Source of the DNA: Methanomassiliicoccus sp. UBA6
GTDB lineage: Archaea > Thermoplasmatota > Thermoplasmata > Methanomassiliicoccales > Methanomassiliicoccaceae
DNA: 8,339 bases
Direction of reading: 5' to 3'
Assembly (NCBI GenBank): GCA_002508545.1
Contig: DAVH01000008.1
Location: 4,969 to 13,307, forward strand
Shown here: positions 1 through 6,100 of the stretch, one piece after another
Numbering within the stretch: the first letter of the stretch is position 1
Layout: every line of letters starts with the position of its first letter
Notes under the pieces: generated by a model
The model's input: only the letters and a program-made list of their open reading frames with translations
The model's database searches: none
What the model was told of the DNA's origin: nothing
Program-made: the position numbers and the translations under genes

Positions 1-57
1 GAGAGCCGAAGCGATGGCGTGCTCCCGGCCGCCCCCGCCTACCACAAGGACCTTCAT
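1..57 (-). CDS. purD: Phosphoribosylamine-glycine ligase (GAR synthetase), N-terminal fragment
   Basis: Only the first 19 codons are inside the window; the gene continues past the left edge. Read on the minus strand they give MKVLVVGGGGREHAIASAL, the opening of PurD, with the glycine-rich loop and the GREHA motif of the pre-ATP-grasp nucleotide-binding fold. PurD joins phosphoribosylamine and glycine with ATP to make glycinamide ribonucleotide, an early step of cytosolic purine synthesis. Two ATGs are possible, at 63 and 57. A GAGG at 68-65 lies 7 nt from the ATG at 57 but only 1 nt from that at 63, and the family normally begins M-K-V-L, so 57 is preferred. The gene lies 47 nt downstream of hypB on the same strand, with a TATA-like stretch between them, so it may have its own promoter. 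Family identity is strong despite the short fragment. Confidence 0.88.
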   Translation of the reverse strand, partial: MKVLVVGGGGREHAIASAL

Positions 58-88
58 GGACATGCCTCGCAGGTGTAAGGGGCGAAGC

Positions 89-98
89 TAATAATAAC
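89..98 (-). promoter_or_regulatory. TATA-like box for purD, between hypB and purD
   Basis: On the minus strand TTATTATTAG stands out in GC-rich surroundings. Its centre is about 30 bp from the purD ATGs, which would place transcription initiation just before them and give a very short leader. The same AT-run follows the hypB stop codon by about 7 nt, so it could also help end hypB transcription. This rests on position and base composition only. Confidence 0.4.
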
Positions 99-104
99 TT
101 GGTC

Positions 105-761
105 TCACGCCTGGATGTTGAGCGCGCGAAACAGCTCGTCGATGCCCTCGCCGGTCTTGGCGCTGGTGCGGTAGAGCTTGGCACCTTTTTTCACGCGATC
201 GTAGTCTCGGTCCATGAGCTCCGCGTCTATGTCCATCAGCGGCAGCAGGTCGACCTTGTTGAGCACGGCGATGTCCGCCTCGACGAAGATGCCCGGCTGC
301 TTGCGGACCATGTCGTCACCCTCCGTCACGGAGATGACGACCATGCGCTGGTCCGTTCCGAGAGGAAAGTCGGCGGGGCACACGAGGTTGCCGACGTTCT
401 CGATGAACAGGAAGTCGAGGTCGTCGAGGTCCAGCTTGTCGAGCGCGTGGTCCACGAGGTGCGCGTCGAGGTGGCACTCCTTGCCGGTGTTGACGTTGAC
501 TGCGGCGACGCCTGCCTTGCGGAAGCGGTCGAAGTCGTCCTGGCCGGTGAGGTCGCCGGCCAGCACCGCGACCTTCATGCCCTTCTCCATCATGCGCACC
601 GCCATCTTCTGGATCAGCAGCGTCTTCCCGGAGCCGATGGCCCCCATGACGTCCAGGGAGCGTATCCCGTGGGCCCTGAGCCGGTGGTGGTTGTCGTGTC
701 CAAGCTTGCGGTTCTCGGCCAGCACGTCCGCCTCGATGGAGATGTCAGATACCTTGTGCAC
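105..761 (-). CDS. hypB: Hydrogenase nickel incorporation GTPase HypB
   Basis: HypB is the cytosolic GTPase that, with HypA, delivers nickel to the NiFe-hydrogenase large subunit. Numbered from the chosen GTG (218 aa), the P-loop GAIGSGKT is at 40-47, Cys96-His97 lie in the KECHLDAH segment, ENVGNLVCPADF brings Cys128, NKVD (G4) is at 168-171 and SAKTGEGI (G5) starts at 200. The Cys-His pair and the later Cys match the metal site at the dimer interface of archaeal HypB. The N-terminal CxxCGC nickel site of the E. coli type is absent, as usual for the short archaeal form. The frame stays open upstream to an ATG at 908, but that 49-residue extension resembles no HypB N-terminus and would cover the TATA-like box, whereas VHKVSDISIEADVLAENR starts exactly where the family does. 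No hypA or hydrogenase gene is in view. The stop is TGA, 47 nt before purD. Confidence 0.95.
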   Translation of the reverse strand: MHKVSDISIEADVLAENRKLGHDNHHRLRAHGIRSLDVMGAIGSGKTLLIQKMAVRMMEKGMKVAVLAGDLTGQDDFDRFRKAGVAAVNVNTGKECHLDAHLVDHALDKLDLDDLDFLFIENVGNLVCPADFPLGTDQRMVVISVTEGDDMVRKQPGIFVEADIAVLNKVDLLPLMDIDAELMDRDYDRVKKGAKLYRTSAKTGEGIDELFRALNIQA

Positions 762-780
762 ACGGCGCGAAGATGGATAG

Positions 781-790
781 AGAGTAATAA
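781..790 (-). promoter_or_regulatory. TATA-like box for hypB
   Basis: TTATTACTCT on the minus strand is the most AT-rich stretch upstream of hypB. Its centre is about 25 bp from the GTG at 761, the spacing expected if the transcript begins at or beside the start codon (leaderless or nearly so). No Shine-Dalgarno precedes the GTG, which fits. This is inferred from spacing only. Confidence 0.4.
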
Positions 791-944
791 CGGTTGCCCC
801 GATGCCCGGCGCCCGGGGCGAAGGAGCATCGATCGCCCTATTCCAAATCAATGCCCCATTTGCTCTGAGCTTCTCGGACGGCGTGGCGGGGTCCTTGGCC
901 ATTTGCATGGGAATGGGCGAGAGAGCACGTGTTTTCTTCCATGA

Positions 945-957
945 TAAATTATATAAG
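945..957 (+). promoter_or_regulatory. Strong archaeal TATA box for the membrane protein gene at 1001
   Basis: The stretch TAAATTATATAAG is the best TATA match in the window, embedded in GC-rich DNA. With the usual spacing of about 26 bp from box centre to start site, transcription should begin near 976-980, leaving a leader of roughly 20-25 nt that contains the AGGAGG ribosome binding site. The box is directed into 1001-1618; the opposite strand carries hypB much further away. Confidence 0.7.
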
Positions 958-974
958 TTTTACAGGGCGGTCCC

Positions 975-993
975 CCTCCTGGGATTCAGGAGG
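975..993 (+). promoter_or_regulatory. Inverted repeat enclosing the Shine-Dalgarno of the gene at 1001
   Basis: CCTCCTG (975-981) and CAGGAGG (987-993) are perfect 7-bp arms around a 5-nt loop. The right arm contains the AGGAGG ribosome binding site (988-993), which sits 7 nt before the ATG at 1001 and fixes that start. If the transcript includes the left arm, the hairpin would hide the ribosome binding site. If transcription starts at 978-980, as the TATA spacing suggests, the repeat is instead a DNA element straddling the start site. The repeat is seen directly; its function is inferred. An SD-complementary arm is partly expected in GC-rich leaders. Confidence 0.5.
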
Positions 994-1000
994 AAGACGA

Positions 1001-1618
1001 ATGGATCAGAATCAACCCATTGCACCGCCGCAGACTCCGGCGCCCCTAACCTGGGCGCCGCCGGTCCCGGAGAAGAAGTCGAACAAGAAAGCGATCATCA
1101 TCGTGGTCGCCATCGTGGCCATCCTCATCGTCGCCGCGTTCGCGTTCACCATGATGAACACGGCTGCGAACGTCAAGAGCAAGTCCAGCGAGATGACCTT
1201 GAAGGCAAGCGACTTCTCGTCGGGTTGGCGCGTGGGCGGGGACGCGCCCGAGCCGATAGACGAACCCGGAGTCGATTGGGCCTACTCCGTTTTCACAAAC
1301 TCCGCCACCGGGGCGGCGATGGAGCCTATGGCCGAGGTCTCCTGTCAGATATTCAAGTACCCTAACGAGGCCAACGCCAAGGCTGACTTCGAGACTCTTC
1401 TGAAGGAGGACACCTTCGATTCCATGACCAAGGTCAGCGGACACTTCGACCAATGCTGGCTCTATGAGTTCGACAAACCGTTTGGCGAGGGGAAAATGTA
1501 CGTCTTCCAGGAGAGGAACGTCGGAGGGATCATACTGTTCACTTCCTACTGGGGCTACGATCTGGACCAGGCGTTTATCGACGAGATACTGAGCATCCAG
1601 GACAGCAAGATCGCCTAA
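1001..1618 (+). CDS. Single-pass membrane protein with extracytoplasmic domain, function unknown
   Basis: I do not recognise this 205-aa protein. Residues 1-30 are short, proline-rich and end in a positively charged stretch (KKSNKK). Residues 31-49 form one hydrophobic helix (AIIIVVAIVAILIVAAFAF), a signal anchor. The remaining ~155 residues form a soluble domain rich in Asp, Glu and aromatics, most likely outside the cell under the positive-inside rule. Two cysteines, Cys115 and Cys152, could pair as a disulfide. Repeated aromatic/glycine strands (FGEGKMYVFQERNVGGIILF) suggest a beta-rich fold of the small lipoprotein-like type. The start at 1001 follows AGGAGG at 988-993; an upstream ATG at 929 would lie before the TATA box and is rejected. 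It is monocistronic by appearance: its own promoter, and 107 nt to gatD, which has a separate TATA-like box. The stop is TAA. Confidence 0.85.
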   Translation: MDQNQPIAPPQTPAPLTWAPPVPEKKSNKKAIIIVVAIVAILIVAAFAFTMMNTAANVKSKSSEMTLKASDFSSGWRVGGDAPEPIDEPGVDWAYSVFTNSATGAAMEPMAEVSCQIFKYPNEANAKADFETLLKEDTFDSMTKVSGHFDQCWLYEFDKPFGEGKMYVFQERNVGGIILFTSYWGYDLDQAFIDEILSIQDSKIA

Positions 1619-1649
1619 GGTCGTCCGTACCAAACCATTTCCATAACAC

Positions 1650-1653
1650 TTTT
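1650..1653 (+). terminator. Weak T-run after the membrane protein gene
   Basis: About 30 nt after the stop codon of 1001-1618 there is a short T4 run within an AT-richer stretch (ACACTTTTACTG). Archaeal RNA polymerase ends transcription on T-runs without needing a hairpin, so this is a candidate end site. It is short, no stem precedes it, and confidence is low. Confidence 0.25.
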
Positions 1654-1684
1654 ACTGATCGGCCGGCGTCCCCTCATCGTCACC

Positions 1685-1693
1685 TATTATAAG
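1685..1693 (+). promoter_or_regulatory. TATA-like box for gatDE
   Basis: TATTATAAG lies with its centre 37 bp before the gatD ATG. The expected start of transcription is around 1713-1717, giving a leader of only about 10 nt. A GGTG at 1715-1718, 7 nt before the ATG, could pair with the 16S 3' end if it is transcribed. This is the only good TATA match ahead of the gatD-gatE pair, which has no room for a promoter between its genes. Confidence 0.55.
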
Positions 1694-1725
1694 CGAAAGC
1701 TACATCCTGGCCTCGGTGTCATATC

Positions 1726-3021
1726 ATGAGCTATTCTGCGCGCGTGCGCGATATCCTGGATAAGGCCGGCGCGGCCGAGGGCGACACGCTCCTGGTGAGG
1801 AGCGAGGGCCGCGACAGCACCGGCGTCCTCATGCCCCATCACGAGTTCAGCCATCCCGACGTCGTGGTGCTGAAGCTGAAGAGCGGCTACAACGTCGGCG
1901 TCATGGTCACCCCATCATCAGAGCTCAAGGTCGTAGCGAAATCCGAGGCGCGCGAGAAGCATCCCAAGGCCGCGGCCAATGGCAAGGGGAAGAAGAAGGT
2001 CGCCGTGCTCGGCACCGGGGGCACGATCGCTTCTTACGTGGACTACCGCACCGGCGCGGTGCACCCGGCGTTGTCGGCCGGGGACCTGGTGGCCACGGTG
2101 CCGGAGATCGCCGACGTCTGCGACGTCCGCGCCGAGGTGCTGTTCTCCATCTTCTCGGAGAACATGAACGTCGAGCACTGGCAGTGCATCGCCGAGGCCG
2201 CCGCGGACCGCATCAACGACGGCGCCGAGGGATGCATCATTCCCCATGGAACGGACACCATGGGCTACACCTCCGCCGCTCTGTCGTTCATGCTCGACGA
2301 CCTGGTCCGCCCGGTCGTGCTGGTCGGGGCGCAGCGCTCCTCGGACCGCCCGTCCTCGGACGCCTACACCAACCTGCTGTCGGCCGCCAGGTTCATCGTG
2401 GACACCGATGCCGCCGAGGTCGTCGTCCTCATGCATGAGACCGCTTCGGACACCACCGCCGCGGTGCACCGCGGAACGAAGGTCCGAAAGATGCACACCT
2501 CGCGCCGCGACGCGTTCCAGAGCATCAACGCCTCGCCGATCGCTCGCGTGGACTTCGAGGGCGGGATCGAGTTCCTGCAGCCGTACCGCAAGCGCTTGCA
2601 GGGCAAGGTCGTGGCGCGCACCGAGATGGAGAGCAACGTCGCGCTGCTGCACTTCTACCCGGGCATGAGCCCCGCCCTGTTCGAGAAGGTGTTGAACGGG
2701 AGCCGGGGGGTGGTGTTCGCTGGCACCGGTCTGGGGCACGTGTCCTCGGACATGGTGAAGGCGATAGGCAGCGCGGTCAAGAACGGCACCACCGTGGTCA
2801 TGACCTCGCAGTGCCTGAACGGCAAGGTGAACCTCAACGTGTACGACAACGGCCGCGACCTCGTCACCGCCGGGGTGATACCGGGCGGGGACATGCTTCC
2901 GGAGACGGCGTACATCAAGCTGATGTGGACGCTGGGGCAGGAGAGCGATGAGAAGAAGATCAGGGAGATGATGACCACGGACCTCAGGGGCGAGCTGACC
3001 GAGAGGAGGGAGGTCGCATGA
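1726..3021 (+). CDS. gatD: Glutamyl-tRNA(Gln) amidotransferase subunit D (asparaginase-like)
   Basis: GatD is the asparaginase-type half of archaeal GatDE. It hydrolyses asparagine or glutamine and passes ammonia to GatE, which amidates Glu-tRNA(Gln); archaea of this type use the pathway in place of glutaminyl-tRNA synthetase. The 431 residues match the family's length. Residues 1-75 form the small N-terminal GatD domain (GDTLLVRSEGRDSTGVLMP), followed by a Lys/Ala-rich linker (~75-91) and the asparaginase domain. Catalytic residues are in place: Thr100 in GTGGTIAS, Thr176 and Asp177 in HGTDTMGY, and Lys252 in HRGTKVRK. The ATG at 1726 begins MSYSARVRDI, typical of the family, and follows a GGTG at 1715-1718. 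The stop TGA overlaps the gatE ATG (ATGA, 3018-3021), so the two subunits are probably translationally coupled. No truncation or missing active-site residue is seen. Confidence 0.98.
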   Translation: MSYSARVRDILDKAGAAEGDTLLVRSEGRDSTGVLMPHHEFSHPDVVVLKLKSGYNVGVMVTPSSELKVVAKSEAREKHPKAAANGKGKKKVAVLGTGGTIASYVDYRTGAVHPALSAGDLVATVPEIADVCDVRAEVLFSIFSENMNVEHWQCIAEAAADRINDGAEGCIIPHGTDTMGYTSAALSFMLDDLVRPVVLVGAQRSSDRPSSDAYTNLLSAARFIVDTDAAEVVVLMHETASDTTAAVHRGTKVRKMHTSRRDAFQSINASPIARVDFEGGIEFLQPYRKRLQGKVVARTEMESNVALLHFYPGMSPALFEKVLNGSRGVVFAGTGLGHVSSDMVKAIGSAVKNGTTVVMTSQCLNGKVNLNVYDNGRDLVTAGVIPGGDMLPETAYIKLMWTLGQESDEKKIREMMTTDLRGELTERREVA

Positions 3022-4883
3022 GCGAGCACGAGCTGACCTGCGGCCTGGAGATCCATCAACAGCTTGATACCAAGAAGCTGTTCTGCGACTGCCAGACCAT
3101 GTTGGTCGAGGATGAGGGAAGCACCCTGCTCCGGCGCCTCAGGCCGACCCAGTCCGAGCTGGGCGAGGTGGACCGCGCAGCGCTGGTGCAGGCTGAAAAG
3201 AAGCTGCGCTTCCGCTACCAGGCGCCCCGCGGCTCGTCCTGCCTGGTGGACGCGGACGAGGAGCCGCCGCACAACGCGAACGCCGACGCGCTTGACATCG
3301 TGCTCACCTTCGCCGCCATGCTCGACGCCAGGCCGGTGGACGAGGTCCACTTCATGCGCAAGCTGGTGATCGATGGATCGAACACCACCGGCTTCCAGCG
3401 CACCGCCATGATCGCCATGGACGGCAAGCTGGAGGTCAACGGCCGCAAGATATCGGTCCCCACCTTCTGCCTGGAGGAGGACGCCGCCCGGAAGGTCGAG
3501 ACCAAGGCCGGCGAGATCACCTACCGCCTGGACCGCCTGGGCATACCGCTCATCGAGGTGGCCACCGGGCCGGAGCTGCACACTCCCGAGGAGGTCAAGG
3601 AGGCGGCGCAGCGCTTGGGCTCGATGATGCGCGCCACCCGGCGGGTCAAGAGGGGCATCGGCACCATCCGCGAGGACGTCAACATCTCCATCCCCGGCGG
3701 CGCCAGGGTCGAGATCAAGGGCGTGCAGGAGCTCCGCCTCCTGCCGCTCTACGTGGAGAAGGAGGTCGAGCGCCAGCGCTCGCTGCTGCGCATCCGCGAC
3801 ATCCTGAAGGAGAGGAACGTGACGAGGAGGGACGCGGAGATCAAGGATTTCTCGGAGCTCTTCGCCTCCTGCCCGTCCAAGGTCATCGCCGGTGCGCTGA
3901 AGAAGGGCGGCCGCGTTCTCGGCGCGCCGCTGCCCGGCTTCGCCGGCGTGCTTCGCTCGCACGACACGAAGCTCCGCCTGGGGGCGGAGATGGCGCAGTA
4001 CGCCCGGACCAAGGGCGTCGCCGGCATATTCCACGCCGACGAGCTGCCGGCCTACGGCATCGATCAGGAGTACGTGGACAAGCTCCGCGAGCTCATGGTC
4101 CTAGGACCGCAGGACGCCTTCGTGCTGTGCGCCGACGAGCCCCGGAGGGCCGAGGCGGCGCTGCGTGCCGCGATCGCGAGAGCGTACGACGCGCTGGACG
4201 GCGTTCCGGAGGAGACCCGGGACCCGCTGCCCGACGGCGCTTCCGCCTACTCGAGACCGCTCCCCGGAGCGGCCAGGATGTACCCTGAGACCGATGTCCC
4301 ACCGATCACCATCGAGGCGGCGCGCATGGAGCGCATCAGGACCAACCTGCCGGAGCTCACCGACGTGCGCATCGCCCGCATCGCGTCCCAGTACGGCATC
4401 CACCAGCAGCAGGCGCGCCAGCTCGTCCACGACGGCTGGGACGACCTGTTCGAGGAGGTCGCGAAGAGCAAGGAGCTCGCCGGCACCGCGGCCAGGACCC
4501 TGCTGTCCACCCTCCCCGAGCTGGAGCGACAGGGGGTGGACATGAGCAAGCTGGACGAGGGAGCGCTGCGCGAGGTCTTTGCCGCGCTTTCCAACGGCAG
4601 CTTCGCCAAGGAGGCCATACCCGACGTCCTCGCCCTGAAGGCCAAGGGCAAGAGCGTGGAGCAGGCGGTCAAGGAGCTTGGCCTGTCCATGATGTCGTCG
4701 GACGAGGCCGCGGCCATCGTCGCCAAGGTGGTCAAGGAGCGGGAGGCGTTCGTCCGCGAGAAGGGAAAGGGTGCGGTCGGACCGCTCATGGGCGTGGTGA
4801 TGACCGAGCTCAAGGGCAAGCTGGACGGAAAGGCCGCGAGCGAGCTGCTCAGGAAGGAGATCGACAAGCTCCTCTCCTCCTGA
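3018..4883 (+). CDS. gatE: Glutamyl-tRNA(Gln) amidotransferase subunit E
   Basis: GatE is the archaeal GatB-family subunit. It binds tRNA(Gln), phosphorylates the attached glutamate with ATP and amidates it with ammonia from GatD. The 621-aa length is normal. The GatB/E cradle opens with LTCGLEIHQQLDTKKLFCDC, continues through NTTGFQRT (122-129), the ITYRLDRLGIPLIEVATGP segment (167-185) and GTIREDVNISI (215-225), and resumes at SRPLPGAARMYPETDVPPI (412-430). Residues ~275-400 hold the AspRS-like insert (GAD domain) that separates GatE from bacterial GatB. Residues ~430-621 form the helical and YqeY-like tail that contacts tRNA, ending in the GAVGPLMGVVMTELKGKLDG stretch. The ATG overlaps the gatD stop, and a purine-rich SD region (AGGAGG at 3004-3009, GGAGGT at 3009-3014) precedes it inside gatD. 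No adjacent tRNA or aminoacyl-tRNA synthetase gene is seen. Confidence 0.98.
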   Translation: MSEHELTCGLEIHQQLDTKKLFCDCQTMLVEDEGSTLLRRLRPTQSELGEVDRAALVQAEKKLRFRYQAPRGSSCLVDADEEPPHNANADALDIVLTFAAMLDARPVDEVHFMRKLVIDGSNTTGFQRTAMIAMDGKLEVNGRKISVPTFCLEEDAARKVETKAGEITYRLDRLGIPLIEVATGPELHTPEEVKEAAQRLGSMMRATRRVKRGIGTIREDVNISIPGGARVEIKGVQELRLLPLYVEKEVERQRSLLRIRDILKERNVTRRDAEIKDFSELFASCPSKVIAGALKKGGRVLGAPLPGFAGVLRSHDTKLRLGAEMAQYARTKGVAGIFHADELPAYGIDQEYVDKLRELMVLGPQDAFVLCADEPRRAEAALRAAIARAYDALDGVPEETRDPLPDGASAYSRPLPGAARMYPETDVPPITIEAARMERIRTNLPELTDVRIARIASQYGIHQQQARQLVHDGWDDLFEEVAKSKELAGTAARTLLSTLPELERQGVDMSKLDEGALREVFAALSNGSFAKEAIPDVLALKAKGKSVEQAVKELGLSMMSSDEAAAIVAKVVKEREAFVREKGKGAVGPLMGVVMTELKGKLDGKAASELLRKEIDKLLSS

Positions 4884-4916
4884 CCGCAAACCACTTCCGT
4901 CCCTTCCTCGGACATC

Positions 4917-4921
4917 TTTTT
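4917..4921 (+). terminator. T5 run downstream of gatE
   Basis: A TTTTT run (in ACATCTTTTTCTC) begins 34 nt after the gatE stop. A T-run in an otherwise GC-rich spacer is the usual minimal archaeal termination signal. It could end some gatDE transcripts, with the hairpin at 4938-4976 as a second site. Confidence 0.4.
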
Positions 4922-4937
4922 CTCATACCGCCGCGGT

Positions 4938-4976
4938 GAGGCCAAAGGTTCTTGAACGGTACGCTGGCCTCTTTTT
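4938..4976 (+). terminator. Hairpin followed by T5, downstream of gatE
   Basis: GAGGCCA (4938-4944) pairs perfectly with TGGCCTC (4965-4971), and a TTTTT run follows at once (4972-4976). The loop contains a second small inverted repeat, GTTC-TT-GAAC (4948-4957). The layout resembles a bacterial intrinsic terminator; in archaea the T-run alone would suffice. It lies 55 nt past gatE and 46 nt before the next gene on the same strand. It should isolate that gene from gatDE, or act as an attenuator in its leader. Confidence 0.45.
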
Positions 4977-5010
4977 CTGGTCCGCTTGACCGCTGTCAGG
5001 GGGACAGGAT

Positions 5011-5016
5011 GGTGAG
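5011..5016 (+). promoter_or_regulatory. Shine-Dalgarno GGTGAG fixing the start at 5023
   Basis: GGTGAG, which matches the GGTGA part of the consensus, stands 6 nt before the ATG at 5023. An earlier ATG at 5009 reads only five codons before TGA, so it cannot start the gene. No convincing TATA box precedes this gene, so it may rely partly on read-through from gatE. Confidence 0.5.
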
Positions 5017-5022
5017 AATCGA

Positions 5023-5403
5023 ATGACTAGGCAAGACGTGACAACGGCGCTGGGGTACCCGACCAGGACCACCTACTCCTCCTGGCCGTATATACTGGCC
5101 CTGATCGGAGGCGTGCTGGTACTGATCGAGGGCATAATCATCGCCCTGGCCGGACCGCTGATCATGGTCATCGGCGGGGACTTCGGGCTAGGCACGCTGC
5201 TCTTCGGGCTCGTGGTGATCATCCTCGGGCTGGTCATCATGTGGATGGCCTTCGCTCTGAGGAGCAATCCGGCAAGGCATGTGGCGTACGGGGCAGGGAT
5301 AATCATCGTCTCCGTGCTGGCGCTGGTGCTCGCCGGGGGCGGGTTCATCATCGGCTCGATCCTGGGGATCGTCGGGGGCGCGTGGGCCATCATGCGGGCC
5401 TGA
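5023..5403 (+). CDS. Small four-helix membrane protein, function unknown
   Basis: This 126-aa protein has a polar N-terminus of about 21 residues and then four hydrophobic segments at roughly 22-44, 54-78, 87-103 and 105-123. The segments are rich in Gly, Ile, Val and Leu. Two Gly-rich stretches, LIGGVLVLIEGIIIALAG (27-44) and GGGFIIGSILGIVGGAWAI (105-123), resemble each other, so an internal duplication of a two-helix unit is possible. The only charged loop is short and sits between helices 2 and 3 (LRSNPARH). There are no cysteines and no catalytic motif. Small Gly-rich four-helix proteins of this kind occur in Thermoplasmata-type genomes as uncharacterised proteins; I cannot name the family. 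The gene is separated from gatE by a hairpin/T-run and ends 22 nt from the stop of the convergent methyltransferase gene. Confidence 0.8.
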   Translation: MTRQDVTTALGYPTRTTYSSWPYILALIGGVLVLIEGIIIALAGPLIMVIGGDFGLGTLLFGLVVIILGLVIMWMAFALRSNPARHVAYGAGIIIVSVLALVLAGGGFIIGSILGIVGGAWAIMRA

Positions 5404-5425
5404 GGCCGATGGAGAGAGCGCAAAG

Positions 5426-6046
5426 CTAGAGGGGCCGGAGCTCTTCCACCCACAGCTCCTCGAAGAAGTAGCGGCGGGAGCCCAGGCGGCGCCTGGAGAA
5501 CGAGCGGAGCGCGCCGTCAAGAGCGCCCTGTCCCATCTCCGAGGAGAGCAGGAGAACGATCCTGCCGCCGGGGGAGAGGCGCTCCCTGCCTCCCGTGAGG
5601 AAGGGGACCAGGACGTCCACGCCCTCCCTCCCGCCGGCCCACGCCTTTTCCAGCAGGCCGTCCTCCTCCACCGAGAGGTAGGGCGGATTGAACACGATGA
5701 GGTCGAAGCTTCCCGGCACGTTGGCGAAGAGATCGCTCTCCACCACCGTGCCGGGCAAGTCGTTCCTCTCCAGGTTCGCGCGAGTGCATTGCACCGCCTT
5801 CGGGTTCACGTCCGCCGCGGTCAGCGCGGCGCCCGCACGGGCAAGGTGGCAACTGATGAGCCCGGTGCCGCACCCCATCTCCAGAGCCCTCTCGCCAGGC
5901 GTCACCGACAGCGTCTCCAGCAAAAGGAAGGTGTCCTCCTTGGGTGGGTACACCTCCTCGCACTCCTCGATATCGATCTCCTTCCGGTACTCCACTGCCG
6001 ATCGCCTACTGACCCGACGCCCTTCGTCCCCATAAATCTGAGCCAT
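5426..6046 (-). CDS. HemK/HEMK2-type N5-glutamine methyltransferase (probable release factor methylase)
   Basis: This 206-aa class I SAM-dependent methyltransferase has the hallmarks of the archaeal/eukaryotic HEMK2-Mtq2 group. VYPPKEDTFLLLETL (32-46) leads into the SAM-binding loop ALEMGCGTGLIS (54-65), the acidic loop AADVNPKAV (78-86), and the substrate motif VFNPPYLS (118-125). NPPY marks methylation of an amide nitrogen, here most likely the GGQ glutamine of archaeal release factor aRF1. The family works with the small zinc protein Trm112, which is not in this window. There is no N-terminal helical domain of bacterial PrmC, as expected for the archaeal type. The start is uncertain: the frame stays open to 6247, but that part covers the divergent promoter. 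ATG 6046 is chosen; GTG 5995 (VEYRKEIDIEE) is a good alternative. The stop is TAG. Confidence 0.9.
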   Translation of the reverse strand: MAQIYGDEGRRVSRRSAVEYRKEIDIEECEEVYPPKEDTFLLLETLSVTPGERALEMGCGTGLISCHLARAGAALTAADVNPKAVQCTRANLERNDLPGTVVESDLFANVPGSFDLIVFNPPYLSVEEDGLLEKAWAGGREGVDVLVPFLTGGRERLSPGGRIVLLLSSEMGQGALDGALRSFSRRRLGSRRYFFEELWVEELRPL

Positions 6047-6065
6047 TGGAACCTTGACCCGATGT

Positions 6066-6073
6066 CGATATCG
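6066..6073. repeat. 8-bp palindrome CGATATCG in the divergent promoter region
   Basis: CGATATCG is a perfect 8-bp palindrome 19 bp from the chosen methyltransferase start and 37 bp from the rhomboid start. A site this short is common by chance; it is listed because of its place between two divergent genes. Confidence 0.3.
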
Positions 6074-6078
6074 AAACG

Positions 6079-6100
6079 GTATTAACCGAGTTAACAATAA
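6079..6100. promoter_or_regulatory. AT-rich divergent promoter with palindrome TTAACCGAGTTAA
   Basis: This is the most AT-rich part of the 64-bp gap between the divergent methyltransferase and rhomboid starts. On the plus strand GGTATTAAC is centred about 28 bp before the rhomboid ATG, which suits a leaderless transcript. On the minus strand GGTTAATACC and TTATTG could serve the methyltransferase. Inside it, TTAAC-CGA-GTTAA (6082-6094) is a perfect inverted repeat with 5-bp arms that overlaps the TATA-like sequence, so a protein bound here could affect both genes. Neither start has a good Shine-Dalgarno. Confidence 0.4.

Noticed and set aside
762..908. A 49-codon upstream extension of hypB to an ATG at 908
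   Set aside because: It resembles no HypB N-terminus, is low-information sequence, and would bury the TATA-like box at 781-790. The family start fits GTG 761.
1632..1642. AAACCATTTCC after the membrane protein gene resembles AAACCACTTCC (4888-4898) after gatE
   Set aside because: It is an 11-bp near-match with one mismatch at two gene ends. No further copies were seen, so a shared termination motif is not supported.
2655..4034. A long open frame on the minus strand opposite gatD and gatE
   Set aside because: It is an antisense shadow of high-GC coding sequence: Leu/Gly/Ala/His/Arg-rich, with no motif, against two perfectly conserved genes on the plus strand.
4101..4889. A minus-strand open frame opposite the gatE 3' half
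   Set aside because: It has the same compositional signature of an antisense shadow, and no ribosome binding site or TATA box.
4993..5007. Inverted repeat CTGTC-AGGGG-GACAG just before the SD at 5011
   Set aside because: The arms are only 5 bp, it does not enclose the ribosome binding site, and many such repeats occur by chance in a window this size.
5009..5026. A five-codon reading frame (MVRIE) overlapping the start of the four-helix gene
   Set aside because: It could be a leader peptide but is too short to support, and its ATG overlaps the SD of the real gene. Chance is the simpler account.
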